Source: Eremophila alpestris peregrina
Taxonomy: Eukaryota; Chordata; Aves; Passeriformes; Alaudidae
Direction of reading: 5' to 3'
Length of the DNA stretch: 64,000 nucleotides
Assembly: GCA_009792885.1 (NCBI GenBank)
Contig: WMCF01000021.1
Location: forward strand, 2,293,254-2,357,253
Under the pieces are notes generated by a model. The model ran no database searches and was not told where the DNA came from. It saw nothing but the letters and a program-made list of their open reading frames with translations. The number at the start of each line of letters is the position of its first letter. Position 1 is the stretch's first letter. The translations under genes were made by a program, and so were the position numbers. Shown here piece after piece: positions 13,701 to 23,000 of the stretch.

Positions 13701-16700
13701 AGTGTTTTCCCCCCAGTTAATTTGAGAGGAGGGATATTTTGTAACAGGACCACTAAAGACTTCACACAGCAACACATGAGAAATGAAATTATAGTTGACT
13801 TCTCTGCAGCAAACAGCACTACACAAAATTAGGAAAAGGCAAAGTATTTCCTGTGGTTGGCATACAGTTAAAAATCTGGTGATGATCTTGCCTCCTGTCC
13901 TGATTTGTACAAGCAAATAAGCAACATGTAAAGTACTTCTGCAGGTCACTGATTACAGCTGCACATCAGCCCTACCTGTTAGTAAAAGCAGTTAAGGATT
14001 TCATGCACCAACCCTACAGACTGAACAGAGCCTCCCCACCTCCCCATTCCCAAAAAACCCAAAACACCCAAAGAGTAAAAAGTAGGAAAAAAGTCATTCC
14101 CTTTTTATTACAGCTCTAAGCAAACCTGCAACAATGACCAGGGTGAACATTATTCTGGCACAATCCTACATGCAAAGAAAGCCTTGGGTAAGTGACAGTT
14201 TAATGCTGGTGAGTTTTTTCTGGTTTTTAAAGTAAGAAGTTAGAGGTTTGGAACTTAGGAAGCTCAATTCACTGTCTTTTGTTGACTCCAACCCCACAAA
14301 ACCTCTTCCATAAGCATTCCCAAGGCATTCCTGGAATGCTGTCAACAAACAGCTTCACCCAGAAATGCAAACAGGACCTCCCCACTCCCAGCCCATCCCG
14401 TGATGAGCAGAGCCCTGGTACAAACAGCCTGCAAAACAGGAACAAGCAGGCAGCAAGTCCTTTTCCTGTGCTCCCCCTGCAAGTGTGGAGCTCTTTGGAC
14501 ATGTCTGTGCTGCTGTCACACACAGGCTGCAGCCCCCAGAGCCAAGTCAGCTCAGCACAAGGTAATCTGTGCTTGCATTCACCTGTGCTGTGCTCCTGTC
14601 TCCCAGCCAGGGCACGGACACACTCAGCCTCACTAATTCCTGCCCAGTTCAGATGGCACAGCACTCTCTGATCAAAGGCCTTGTCTTAAGGTCTTATAAC
14701 TGATCTCATGCTCCAATTTCAAAAAGTGCTCGTGACAAGAAACAAAAAAGGAGGACAATGATGGTCACAGCTGCCCACTACACCCTGACTGGTCTCCAGC
14801 CAAGGCACAGGTTAGAGCTGGGACACAGAGCTCCACACCCTCCCAGCCCACAGGTTGTCACCAGCAGGTCATTCCACCTCAGTCTCTGGCTGCCTATCCA
14901 CAAAATCAAGCAAAGGACAGTATCTGTCTCCAGGCATTTTGCAGTGACTGTAACAACACAGCTTTACCCAAAACACATCAGACTTTCCCATTTCTCCAAA
15001 AACCTGTAGAGCTGAAGCTGGAGCTGCAAGTATGAGCTTTGTCTCTATCCAGATTTAAGGGTGATAACTAATGCATGAATTATTGTTCTTAGCACTAATG
15101 GAAGCAAATTTATAAATTCTTCTGTCTCCTAACAGGCCAGCTCACTTGCCAGCATCTGGCACTTCCAAAAGGGAGAGCACTGAAAGCCTGGGAAGGCACA
15201 CTGGCATCAAGCACTGCCCTGTTCTTCTAATGGGTTAGATGTACCTTCTCATCAAAGGATTTTACAGTTTTGGTGGAAAATATTTGGATTAAGATACAAA
15301 TGGACATTTCCATTTGAGCTAAATTCTCCTAACTGTAATCACATCTCTATATGTGAATCCAAGGAGATTCTTGGAATGAATAAACATATTCCAGCTCTTG
15401 CAGTTTTCCTCTCTTTTGTTCCCATGGTGGGGTAGAAGCCAGCGAAAAATGGAAACTTCCATTACCTACAACCAACTCCAGATGCCTATAACTGTTAAAA
15501 AAAAAAGGTTAATCTGTTTTAAAACACCATATCAGCTAAGTACTGGTCTTGCCTGTTCCTCCCTCACTGTCCTCAGTAATCAAGAAATGCTTGGGAACAG
15601 ATGGCTGGGAAGTTGCAAACACAAGAACTACTTGATTTCAGGAGTGAACAATGTCAATGGAGTTGATGAAGTCACAGCTGCATCACAAAAATGTAGCTAA
15701 AGACAACTAAGATGTCTAAAGACATGTAAATCTGCTCAGTAACATGACCATAAGTCAGCACAGGTCACAGAAACTGGTGCTGTGTTCAGAATATGTGAGC
15801 AAACAAGAAAATAGAAGCTCCTCTCAAAAAAAACCCCAAAGCTTCTAGTATGTTACTCATACTTTTCACTGGGGCCTCAATTCAGTCACTAATTTGGGTG
15901 ACATTGCTGAGATTTGAGCACTGGAAGAAGCTGAATTTTCCTTTCCAGAAGCAATCTCCCTCTCACAATCATTACAGGCCTGCCCAGCATCCTTCAGGAA
16001 CCTCAGACACTGTTTTTGAGCTTGCTCCCTGCCTTAAGAGCCTTGCAGTTCAAAGGTCCCAGCAGTAACCTGTACCAGCAATGCAGAAAGGAAAACTTTT
16101 GAATTAAACATCATGCAAGAGATTGACAGGAGAGCCTAAAGCCCTGCTATGTCATAAAGTGAAATGAAGAACAGTAAAACCAAACCAACCTCAACAGGGA
16201 TTTCCAGCAGACTCCCCTTCTTCCAGGGCACAATGCCTTTGAGAATGAAATCCACTACTTTAGAGTTTTTTAATACTTCTCCCACAAACGTAATCACTTT
16301 ATCCAGGGTATCAACCCTTTTCTCTATCTTTGCCAGCCTCTCCTTATGCTTGGAGGCATCTAGCTGGGCAGCTTTCACCAAATGGAGCACTTCTGAGCAC
16401 ATGCTCTGGAGGTCAGCCTGGGCAGCGCTGTCCGGTGCCTCCAGGCCCTTCTGCATCCCCTCGGTGCCACCAGGAGCTGCTGGGGACACCGACAGCTTGC
16501 TGATGCCACTTTCCACATCAGCAATGCCTCTGTCAACCCGCTGCAGTTTGCCTGTCAGGTCTTCTTGGAAGTGCAACAGTTTGTCCATCTTTTCGTTCAA
16601 GAGATACAGTTTTTTGTTCACCGTGCTTAAACTGTTGGCTTTGCTAGGCTGAAACTTCATCAGGGCGTTTCCCTCGGCGAGGTCCAAGCTCCCCGCAGAC

Positions 16701-16702
16701 AT
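1634..16702 (-). CDS. MYLK3: MYLK3, cardiac myosin light chain kinase (11 coding exons, 3' end missing)
   Basis: Cardiac MLCK is a Ca2+/calmodulin-regulated Ser/Thr kinase that phosphorylates ventricular regulatory myosin light chain (MYL2) and promotes sarcomere assembly. Joining 16702-16190, 13151-13061, 11811-11385, 9322-8769, 7581-7476, 6432-6339, 6062-5953, 5304-5163, 4426-4356, 2944-2816 and 1786-1634 gives one open frame of 796 codons plus 2 bases, with all phases consistent. Residues 1-171 form a heptad-rich N-terminus. Residues about 202-528 are low-complexity and probably disordered. The kinase domain starts near Y554: glycine loop GGGRFGQV (563-570), lysine K585, helix-C glutamate E601, HLDLKPEN (675-682), DFG (697-699), APE (721-723). 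The HLD in place of HRD is normal for MLCKs. The human protein continues about 60 residues past exon 11 (rest of C-lobe, calmodulin-binding helix); no such exon was found at 1-1633, so it should lie off the left edge. Identity is very secure. Confidence 0.95.
1787..2815. other. MYLK3 intron between coding exons 10 and 11
   Basis: Intron of about 1.0 kb with standard borders. Nothing else recognised. Confidence 0.9.
2816..2944 (-). CDS. MYLK3: MYLK3 coding exon 10 (activation segment, APE)
   Basis: A 129-base exon encoding YKPCEKLKVNFGTPEFLAPE and the following VVNYDFVSFPTDMWSVGVITYML. It covers the P+1 loop and helix F. Acceptor TTCCAG, donor CT|GTGAGT. Confidence 0.96.
2945..4355. other. 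MYLK3 intron between coding exons 9 and 10
   Basis: Intron of 1.4 kb with short T- and C-runs around 3950-3970 and 4264. No repeat family or RNA gene recognised. Confidence 0.9.
4356..4426 (-). CDS. MYLK3: MYLK3 coding exon 9 (DFG motif)
   Basis: A 71-base exon encoding PENILCVNHTGNQIKIIDFG and LAR plus two bases of R703. The metal-binding D697 of DFG is intact. Acceptor TTTGTAG, donor AG|GTAAGA. It is too short to stand out as an open frame but fits in phase between exons 8 and 10. Confidence 0.95.
4427..5162. other. MYLK3 intron between coding exons 8 and 9
   Basis: Intron of 0.7 kb. It contains a short G-rich stretch near 4570-4593 on the plus strand, which is C-rich in the transcript. 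Nothing else recognised. Confidence 0.9.
5163..5304 (-). CDS. MYLK3: MYLK3 coding exon 8 (catalytic loop start)
   Basis: A 142-base exon encoding LDGGELFDRITDENY through HQHYILHLDLK, ending exactly in the catalytic loop with D677 in HLDLK. Compared with human, bird has Leu for Val before DGGELF. Acceptor TTTCAG, donor AAG|GTCAGT. Confidence 0.97.
5305..5952. other. MYLK3 intron between coding exons 7 and 8
   Basis: Intron of 0.65 kb. It includes an imperfect 20-base tandem duplication at about 5424-5460, listed separately. Confidence 0.9.
5424..5460. repeat. Short tandem duplication, 20-base period
   Basis: The words CAATGACCTCAGGAG and CAATGACCTCAAGAG occur 20 bases apart with one difference. 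A local slippage or duplication event inside a MYLK3 intron. Confidence 0.75.
5953..6062 (-). CDS. MYLK3: MYLK3 coding exon 7 (helix C)
   Basis: A 110-base exon encoding residues 596-631 plus two bases of Y632. The segment EEVKNEINIMNQL carries the helix-C glutamate (E601), followed by HVNLIQLYDAFE. Acceptor TTTTCAG, donor TA|GTAAGT. Confidence 0.96.
6339..6432 (-). CDS. MYLK3: MYLK3 coding exon 6 (glycine loop and ATP-binding lysine)
   Basis: A 94-base exon encoding residues 564-595: GGRFGQVHKCTEISTG and LAAKIIKVK, with K585 as the conserved phosphate-positioning lysine. Acceptor CCACAG, donor AAG|GTAACC. Confidence 0.96.
6433..7475. other. MYLK3 intron between coding exons 5 and 6
   Basis: Intron of 1.0 kb, GC-richer near 7300-7475. 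No other feature recognised. Confidence 0.9.
7476..7581 (-). CDS. MYLK3: MYLK3 coding exon 5 (kinase entry)
   Basis: A 106-base exon encoding D529-G563 plus two bases. It reads DDSPSPPAPFEHRMVSV, nearly identical to human, then YSVCRHEVLGG, the first strand of the kinase N-lobe and the start of the glycine loop. Donor GG|GTAAGT; acceptor CTGCAG. Confidence 0.95.
7582..8768. other. MYLK3 intron between coding exons 4 and 5
   Basis: Intron of 1.2 kb, with AT-rich stretches. Open frames in it are short and lack any recognisable domain. Confidence 0.9.
8769..9322 (-). CDS. MYLK3: MYLK3 coding exon 4 (disordered linker)
   Basis: A 554-base exon, acceptor CTCTGCAG, donor ATTG|GTAAGT, encoding about residues 344-528. 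It opens with RISISVHMTDM, which aligns with human RISIHIQEMD, anchoring an otherwise poorly conserved Lys/Glu/Ser/Pro-rich segment. No globular domain is visible. The final G joins AT from exon 5 to give the Asp of the DDSP motif. Confidence 0.9.
9979..10055. repeat. Tandem duplication carrying two AP-1 motifs
   Basis: A perfect 24-base word begins at 9992 and again at 10032, starting GATTATGTTTGAGTCAATTG and ending TTAC. The preceding ACTCCAT is also repeated with a 2-base indel, so the duplicated unit is 38-40 bases. Each copy carries TGAGTCA, the AP-1 consensus, at 10001-10007 and 10041-10047. Confidence 0.85.
10721..10745. repeat. CA-rich microsatellite
   Basis: Short interrupted CA/CATA run within a MYLK3 intron. 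Confidence 0.7.
11385..11811 (-). CDS. MYLK3: MYLK3 coding exon 3 (variable region)
   Basis: A 427-base exon, acceptor TTATTCAG, donor AG|GTAATG, encoding about residues 202-343. It is rich in Lys, Gln, Ala, Glu and His with no domain I can recognise, as expected for the fast-evolving linker between the N-terminus and the kinase. Support comes from the continuous open frame, good splice sites and matching phases on both sides rather than from direct similarity. Confidence 0.85.
11812..13060. other. MYLK3 intron between coding exons 2 and 3
   Basis: Intron of 1.25 kb; nothing else recognised. Confidence 0.9.
13061..13151 (-). CDS. MYLK3: MYLK3 coding exon 2
   Basis: A 91-base exon with acceptor TTTTAG and donor G|GTATGT. 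It encodes residues 172-201 plus one base, including the stretch KPKHVLS, identical to human MYLK3. It enters in phase 0 after exon 1 and leaves one base, which pairs with AG from exon 3 to make a Glu codon. Confidence 0.9.
13152..16189. other. MYLK3 intron between coding exons 1 and 2
   Basis: The largest MYLK3 intron in the window, 3.0 kb. Several open frames of 60-130 codons occur on both strands but show no protein family resemblance. No repeat family recognised. Confidence 0.88.
16190..16702 (-). CDS. MYLK3: MYLK3 coding exon 1 (start codon, coiled-coil N-terminus)
   Basis: Encodes residues 1-171. The start is ATG at 16702-16700 (MSAGSLDL), with A at -3; the frame stays open upstream but only with a GTG, not an ATG. 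The segment LNEKMDKLLHFQEDLTGKLQ (about residues 37-56) closely matches the human N-terminus, as do the region VVDFILKGIVPWKKGS and its spacing to the end of the exon. The sequence is rich in heptad-like leucine/isoleucine spacing, so a coiled coil is likely. The donor GAG|GTTGGT is weak, which matters for possible intron retention (see findings). Confidence 0.93.
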
Positions 16703-17050
16703 TGTGTCCAGACAGCAGGAAGCCACACAGATCAGGCTGCCTTTTCCTTAACCATAAATCACAAAATGAGGCTCTGAAAGTTCATCTTCTTCAGCTATTC
16801 CTATACCAGACAAGCTCACTCACTGGGTTTGCTGGAGCATATCATGAGATAGCCACTGCACAAAAGATTTATTTCTGTGTTATCTGTTTCTTACTGTGTG
16901 CTTTCAATGATGGAGGCAATTTGGCACCAGACTGTGTTTTCTTGTGCCTCCTTGACGTCACAAAACCATTTAAAATTCTTTCTGGAGTGGCTGTTGATAG
17001 GCAAGCATCTTAACAATGGCCAATGCCTGCACGGGCCTCTGGAGGGAGGG
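16703..17050 (-). promoter_or_regulatory. MYLK3 5' flank with perfect CRE
   Basis: Sequence directly upstream of the MYLK3 start codon. It is not a CpG island, which fits a tissue-restricted cardiac gene. A palindromic TGACGTCA (CREB/ATF site) lies at 16953-16960, about 250 bases upstream of the ATG. The transcription start cannot be fixed; an untranslated first exon further upstream is possible. Confidence 0.45.
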
Positions 17051-20000
17051 GGATTGTTTTCATGACCAGTTTTAGTTCTGTGATAATGAAAAGGTGCTAG
17101 AAATTTCCCTTCATTAAAAGGAAAGAATATAAAAGTAACCTGGCTGGCCTCGTGCTGAAGCTTGGAAGAATTCAGCTTTGTAGCACGGATGCAGCATAGA
17201 CACAGGGTGCTCTGTCACTTGGCTGGCACTTGAATTTAAAAATAGAGTACAATGACAATGATCTGAAATACGTATCCAGCACCAGCATGTCTTAGTCAAC
17301 TGAAACTTCTAAAATTAAATCTTTCTCCCAGGTTATAAAAATGAACCAAGTAAAAAAAATCATAACGAAGGCACAGCAGAATTAATCCATTAGCAATTAA
17401 ATACTTAACTCTTCAATCTTAAGGGATTTCTTATTGACTTGCTTTTAACCTCTGAATCACAGCATATCTGCTATACAAATTACAGTCACTAGAGAACAGG
17501 GGGAGTCACTTCACACTGCACAGGCTCCACTGCCACTGTTCTGAATGCTTTAGAAACATTAATGAATGTGCCCTTACAATAGCACACAGAAGGGGAGTCA
17601 GCTCCCTGCCACAGAGGATGAACTGTGGCACCAAGAGAGCAGTCTGTCCTGTGCCAGATGTGACCCTGTCACACGACTGTGTCTGCTTCTCTGGGTCCCT
17701 TTGCACTGCTGAGTGTGGAGCAGGGAGGAACCACAGCAAAGCCAGGGCCTTTGGGATACTCAGCACTCCTCTGCCTCCAGTCCCTTCTTCACTTTTTGTA
17801 AAGGCCTTATGGAAAGAAAATGCCACTCTTCAAGTGACTTCCCTGTATGACACAGGACATTCTAGACATTAAAACCCTTCCCACAGAGTAGTGGCAGCAT
17901 TAAAGTTGCCCTCTCAAGACAATGTGGAATCGTTGCCACTTCTGTAAGATGAGAATTTTTATTTACAGTTTAAAAAAAGTGTTACATCTACCAAGGCCAT
18001 CATATAATTACAGCCAGCCTGGTGGTTCTGTGACATTTAGAGGCCAATAACCAGCTTTAGCAAACACAGCAAAGCTGTGAGTGAGACTCAAAAAGTGAGA
18101 CATGGACTGCTCATCACCTTCACAGATGAGTTTGAATACCAAGCCATGACTTTAGAAGAAAACCTGTCACTTTATGCCATGTCACTTCTCCTGACCATAA
18201 AGGTATTTTAAAGTCACTGGTGTTTTAACAGTGGTCTGGGATGGAATGGTGTGTTTTGTGAAATCCCACACAACACAGTGAAATACACAGCTCTGTCTTG
18301 AAGGTTCAGGACATGGGCAATAAACACCTTGCAACTCCACTACTGCAGTTAAAGAATCAGAGTTTTTAGCCAAATGCCTCCAAGTATTTAATTTTTTACA
18401 GCCCACAAACATGCTTGGTGAGAAGAGATAAAAAACAACCAACATAATTCACTAAATCAAGAGTACCCACTGAATGTGGTCCTGTCAGGAACAAGAAGAA
18501 AGTGGTAGAGTCATTAGAGTGTTGTATTTAAAGTCAGACAACTTACAGCAAACACTTCAACAAAGCTTAGCCACAGAAAGTCATCCCCAGCTGCACACTC
18601 AGGACTGAAGTTGCCACCACCAGTGGCTATTCCAGGCACAGCACAGGGCCAGGAAACAATTCAAGTACAACCAGGGAGCACAACTGGCCTCTGGGTGTGC
18701 TTGGGGCAAGCAGGAGTCCTGCAAAACCTTGAACTGCCTTCTTAGTTATTTACCAACTGAGAGCAAAAAGCATCAATGCTGCCCAGTTATTGCCTAGCAT
18801 TATTATTCATGCAGCTGCTGATTTAATCCTCCTCATGTACAAGGGACTGTGGTAAATGCTGTGTAAAGCAAAAAGTGGGGCTTCAAAATAAAAAAAAAAT
18901 CCCATCCCTGTGTCCTGTGCATTCAGCCACATGCACTGTGTATTCCAGCTACAAGGAACAGATTTCACCACCCAACTGCTCACACAGTGCACTGAGAGAT
19001 GTTTGAGATAATGCTCTATGGAGAATTCCTGCTAAAAATATGCAACAAATATTCCTTGCCAGTGTTGTCTGAGGAACAGGGAAGATACAGCCATAACTGC
19101 CTCCTACTCAGATACAGCTGTTTGATATTGTATTATACTACTTACATCAAACTGTGCATCTAACCCTAATCCATAAACAACTGCAAAGTTACAGATGGAT
19201 GAAGGACAGAGAAGGAAACCTCATTTGGACCAAAGTAAAAAGTTTTAAACATCTGTCACAAAGTTAAGGTCAGCTTTTCTTTATTCTTTTAATTTTCTCC
19301 TCCATTCTCTCCCCTTTTGCACTGCTGGCAAACCCACAAACTGAAAAAATGACTCTGGCAAGTCTAACAGTTTGTCTTGCCTTCAGGATGATAATATGCT
19401 CAAATACTGGCAGAAACCCTTTTATTCCTTTTGCTTTGAATTACAAAAGCAGGCAGTTGTTGTTCAGAACATTGATTCAGTGCCCAGTGTTCAGATCTTG
19501 CTTGAGCAGCCTGCAGAGAATATTTATTTCCACTGCCAGTCCCAAGCCTTTCAATAGTTACCAAAAAATAAGGGAAAAATCCTAAAATGCCTGACACCAC
19601 AAAAAAGCACAGCTGTTGTGACAAGTGCCACAGCCTATCAAATTCACTTTTCTTTGTGAGGAGCTACTGCTCACAATGGCATTCTGCACTGGGATTCCAC
19701 AACACAGGGTGCTTCATCTTCAGTCCCGAATTTCAGAGTGTTGTATGAACAACAAATACCAGGGAATGCTGCAGGACTTCTGCAGAGAGCAGAGTTTTGT
19801 TCTGTCCCTGCTGCTGGCACTGCCAAAACCGGTGACCCACAAGGCTCCAGCATTGTCTGCATGGAACTTGAATAAAGTTTCTGATGACAATTGGTCTCCT
19901 GTGGGTTCCTGCTCATTTCTTCCAGGTAACAAAAAATGAGCACTGGGATCTGGAGTGTGCAGGCAACTGCCTTGATTCCATTGTCTGCTGGACTGACATG

Positions 20001-23000
20001 AACTTCCCTGATCCCTTTCAAACCCCCCCCAAGGTATCAGCTATCTCAGGAATGCAGAGAAACACAACTACAAGTGACCTTGAACCAGTGATGCCAAAGA
20101 GACTTCAGCTCCCAAGGGGGAGAAGAGTTTATTCCTCTTTGGCTCACACCTCACACACACTTTACCAGTTGTAAGAGAGAGAGGTCAGAAAACAAAAGAA
20201 AAGCTCAGATTCAACACAGAAAATCTATCATATGGCAATTTAGTTACAATTCTTCCTTGCTAGGTCTGACCCAAAGGAAGGAAAAAATCCTCAAAGATGG
20301 AGTGAATAAAAACCAAAATGTATATTTAAAAAGTCAACACCACACACTAAAGTGACAGCAGAGACTAATATCCCAAACAAGAAATGTCACAGAGGTTAAA
20401 ACCAGCTGCTCAAACAGATCATCTCATTAGATTGTTGCATTGCTTCCAACAACATTGTAAAACTGGAGATGGCTGACAATACATGAGAAAATGAAAAAAT
20501 AACTTTTTATATGGCCTATAAAAAGCCAAAGCTTAATACAGAACTTAAAGGCTTTAGGAAGAGTTTGCAGTGCGACAGAGTTCTAAGGAGATGGAGAACT
20601 CAATGTGGCAAAACATCAGTTTACAAAAGGAAAAACCAAAACAAATAAGCTCAGAGCAGTCTGGCTGTATTTCATAAACACTGCTCAGGCAAAAAAAAAA
20701 AAGTATGTAAATGATTTTACAAATATCTTTTACATATTTAGAAACCTGATGTCACCTTTTTCAAGTTATAATGAAAATCTACTTAATCTACATCTAATTG
20801 CTGCAGCTGCCTAACATACATTTCCTACTTTTCTCCCCAACAAGGGTAACTGAGCCTCTTAAGGGTACCTAAATTTTTGAAATACTAAAACTAGTTTCTC
20901 ATGAACAGCCCAAAAGGTAAATTCATTATATCCACAGGGTAATGGTGCAACAACAAACCAAATCTAACAATGGCAAGCACAAAGGAGGCCCTGGCTCTAA
21001 TTCAGAGGAATAACTTCCAAAGGCAAGACATGCATCCTGCATAAACCCATCCAGTCCAATGGCTGGCCTTCCTGCTGGGACCATCCTGGGAACTGGACCA
21101 CACCTCCTTTAGAAGGCCAAGAACCCCACATTCAATGTACCACTCCTATCACTGTTGGTGGGAATCCACCTGCCCAGTAACAGGGTCCATGGAACCCTGC
21201 TGGTGTCCCCAGGTGACCCTGGCAAGAACAACTCAATATTGTCCCTGTCACAAGATGATTGTGCTGCCAGGTACACCAACAATCACTGTGGAAATTTGGG
21301 GTTTCTATGTGTTTAATGAGGGAAAACTGCTAACTCAGTCAGTCAGGAAATCCCCTTGCAAGTCCTGACTTCCTCCCCCACTTGCATTTCATTATTTTTC
21401 AGACAACTGAATCTAGGGAGGTCTCCAGGCAGCAGCACAGCTAAGGATAGGTTACTGAGCCCCATATCATGTGCACTGTTGTAATGCATCTCAGCTGGCA
21501 GCAGAGAGCTGAACAGATCAATTATGACATTTCATTTACATCAAAGTGATGAGATTTCTAGATAACACTGTTTACCATTTGCCCACAGTCCTTCCACCAG
21601 GTTGCTCTGCCTCTCAGGAGGCCAACAGGGCACCTGCTGCCTATCCTCATTCACTCACTTGACCCCAGAGCTTATTCTCACTGCCAAGTCTGCTACTCAC
21701 AGAAACTACATTAAGGAGCTCATCACTTGGAATTTTCATCCTTTCAATTTATTTTCTTTTCAAGCAGCTATTAAACCATTTCACTAACTTGGAGCAGAAG
21801 AGTGGTAACTGAGAATGGTGCCCTGGTGTGGTGGTAAGGATTCACACTCCCACTTCCCCACACCCTCCAACAAAGACCTCTCCTCTGGAAACTGAACAAA
21901 AAACTCATGTTGTTCCTGCTTCCCCTGAATTTCAGTGGTTTTGTACCTAATGCAGTCAGCTCCTCATAAAGCCTGCTGATTTTAAGGGTCAGCCACAAGA
22001 GCTTCCCTCAGACTGAAGAAGTCTCTTACTTACAAGATGCTCTCAGCACTACTGGGAGCTCAGCAGAGAGCCCTGAGCCCCCTTGGCACTGCCAAAAGCT
22101 CTGTGGCAATGGCAGTTTGCTCAGGTACAGGTCATTCTGTGTCAGTAGGGACCTGCCACAAGAGTGGCCCTTGGCTGTGCAGGAATGCCAACAGGAATAA
22201 AACCAGTAAAAACAAATTCTCCCCACTGAAGTGACAAGATGGGGCTCTCAGGATACACATACAGGGAACAGATCTGTTGCATAAGAAAGGGTTATTTCTA
22301 GACAGTTAACTTTTCTGAAAAACAAACTTACATAATCCAGAGTTTGCTCCAAAACACATTAAAACCAGCACAATTGTTCTTGCTGACTTGAAATTTGACT
22401 GGCTTCAAACCAAATCCCTCAGAAAAGCCTCTATTTGCCAGCAACACCCTTTTGATTCAGGAGATGCAAATCCCCAAATTGCACTGTGCTTTCTGCACTT
22501 CTGCTCCCTCCCTACTTCAGAAGATCTCTTTAGCTTCAAGTCTGAAAAGATACAACAAAAATGCACACTCAGAGCTGTACTAACTTGTTCATTTGTAACC
22601 ATCATTTCCAGCTTCACCTTTCTCACCACCACGACTGACAATTGCTGTAAGAATCTATCTTACTGTTTCCTTTCCTTCTCCACTTACATTGCCAAGGTGG
22701 AAATGCAAGAACTCTGTCCTCCAGCTCTTTCTGCCCTTCCTGGGTTTTGACTGAGATGTGATCACCTCGAGCACAATTTCACTGTGCAGTGGTTCAGGTC
22801 TTTGACAAGTCAAACACACAAGCACCTCAAATCATGCTGGATTGCACTGGAATTAATGTTCACAGGCAGCCTGGCAAGAGGCAGCCTCCAGAACCACCCA
22901 ACTGGACTCCAGCACACCTTGGCTCCTGCCACACACCCTTGGAAACTCCTCCCAGGTGGATTTACAAAAGCAGTTCCTGCCATGGTGTCAGGCCTTGTGC

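Noticed and set aside
16164..16652. 162-codon plus-strand open frame across MYLK3 exon 1
   Set aside because: It is the antisense shadow of MYLK3 coding exon 1.
21001..21200. Possible old CR1 LINE fragment
   Set aside because: The wording vaguely resembles diverged repeat DNA, but neither the characteristic 3' octamer repeat nor a reverse-transcriptase frame is visible.
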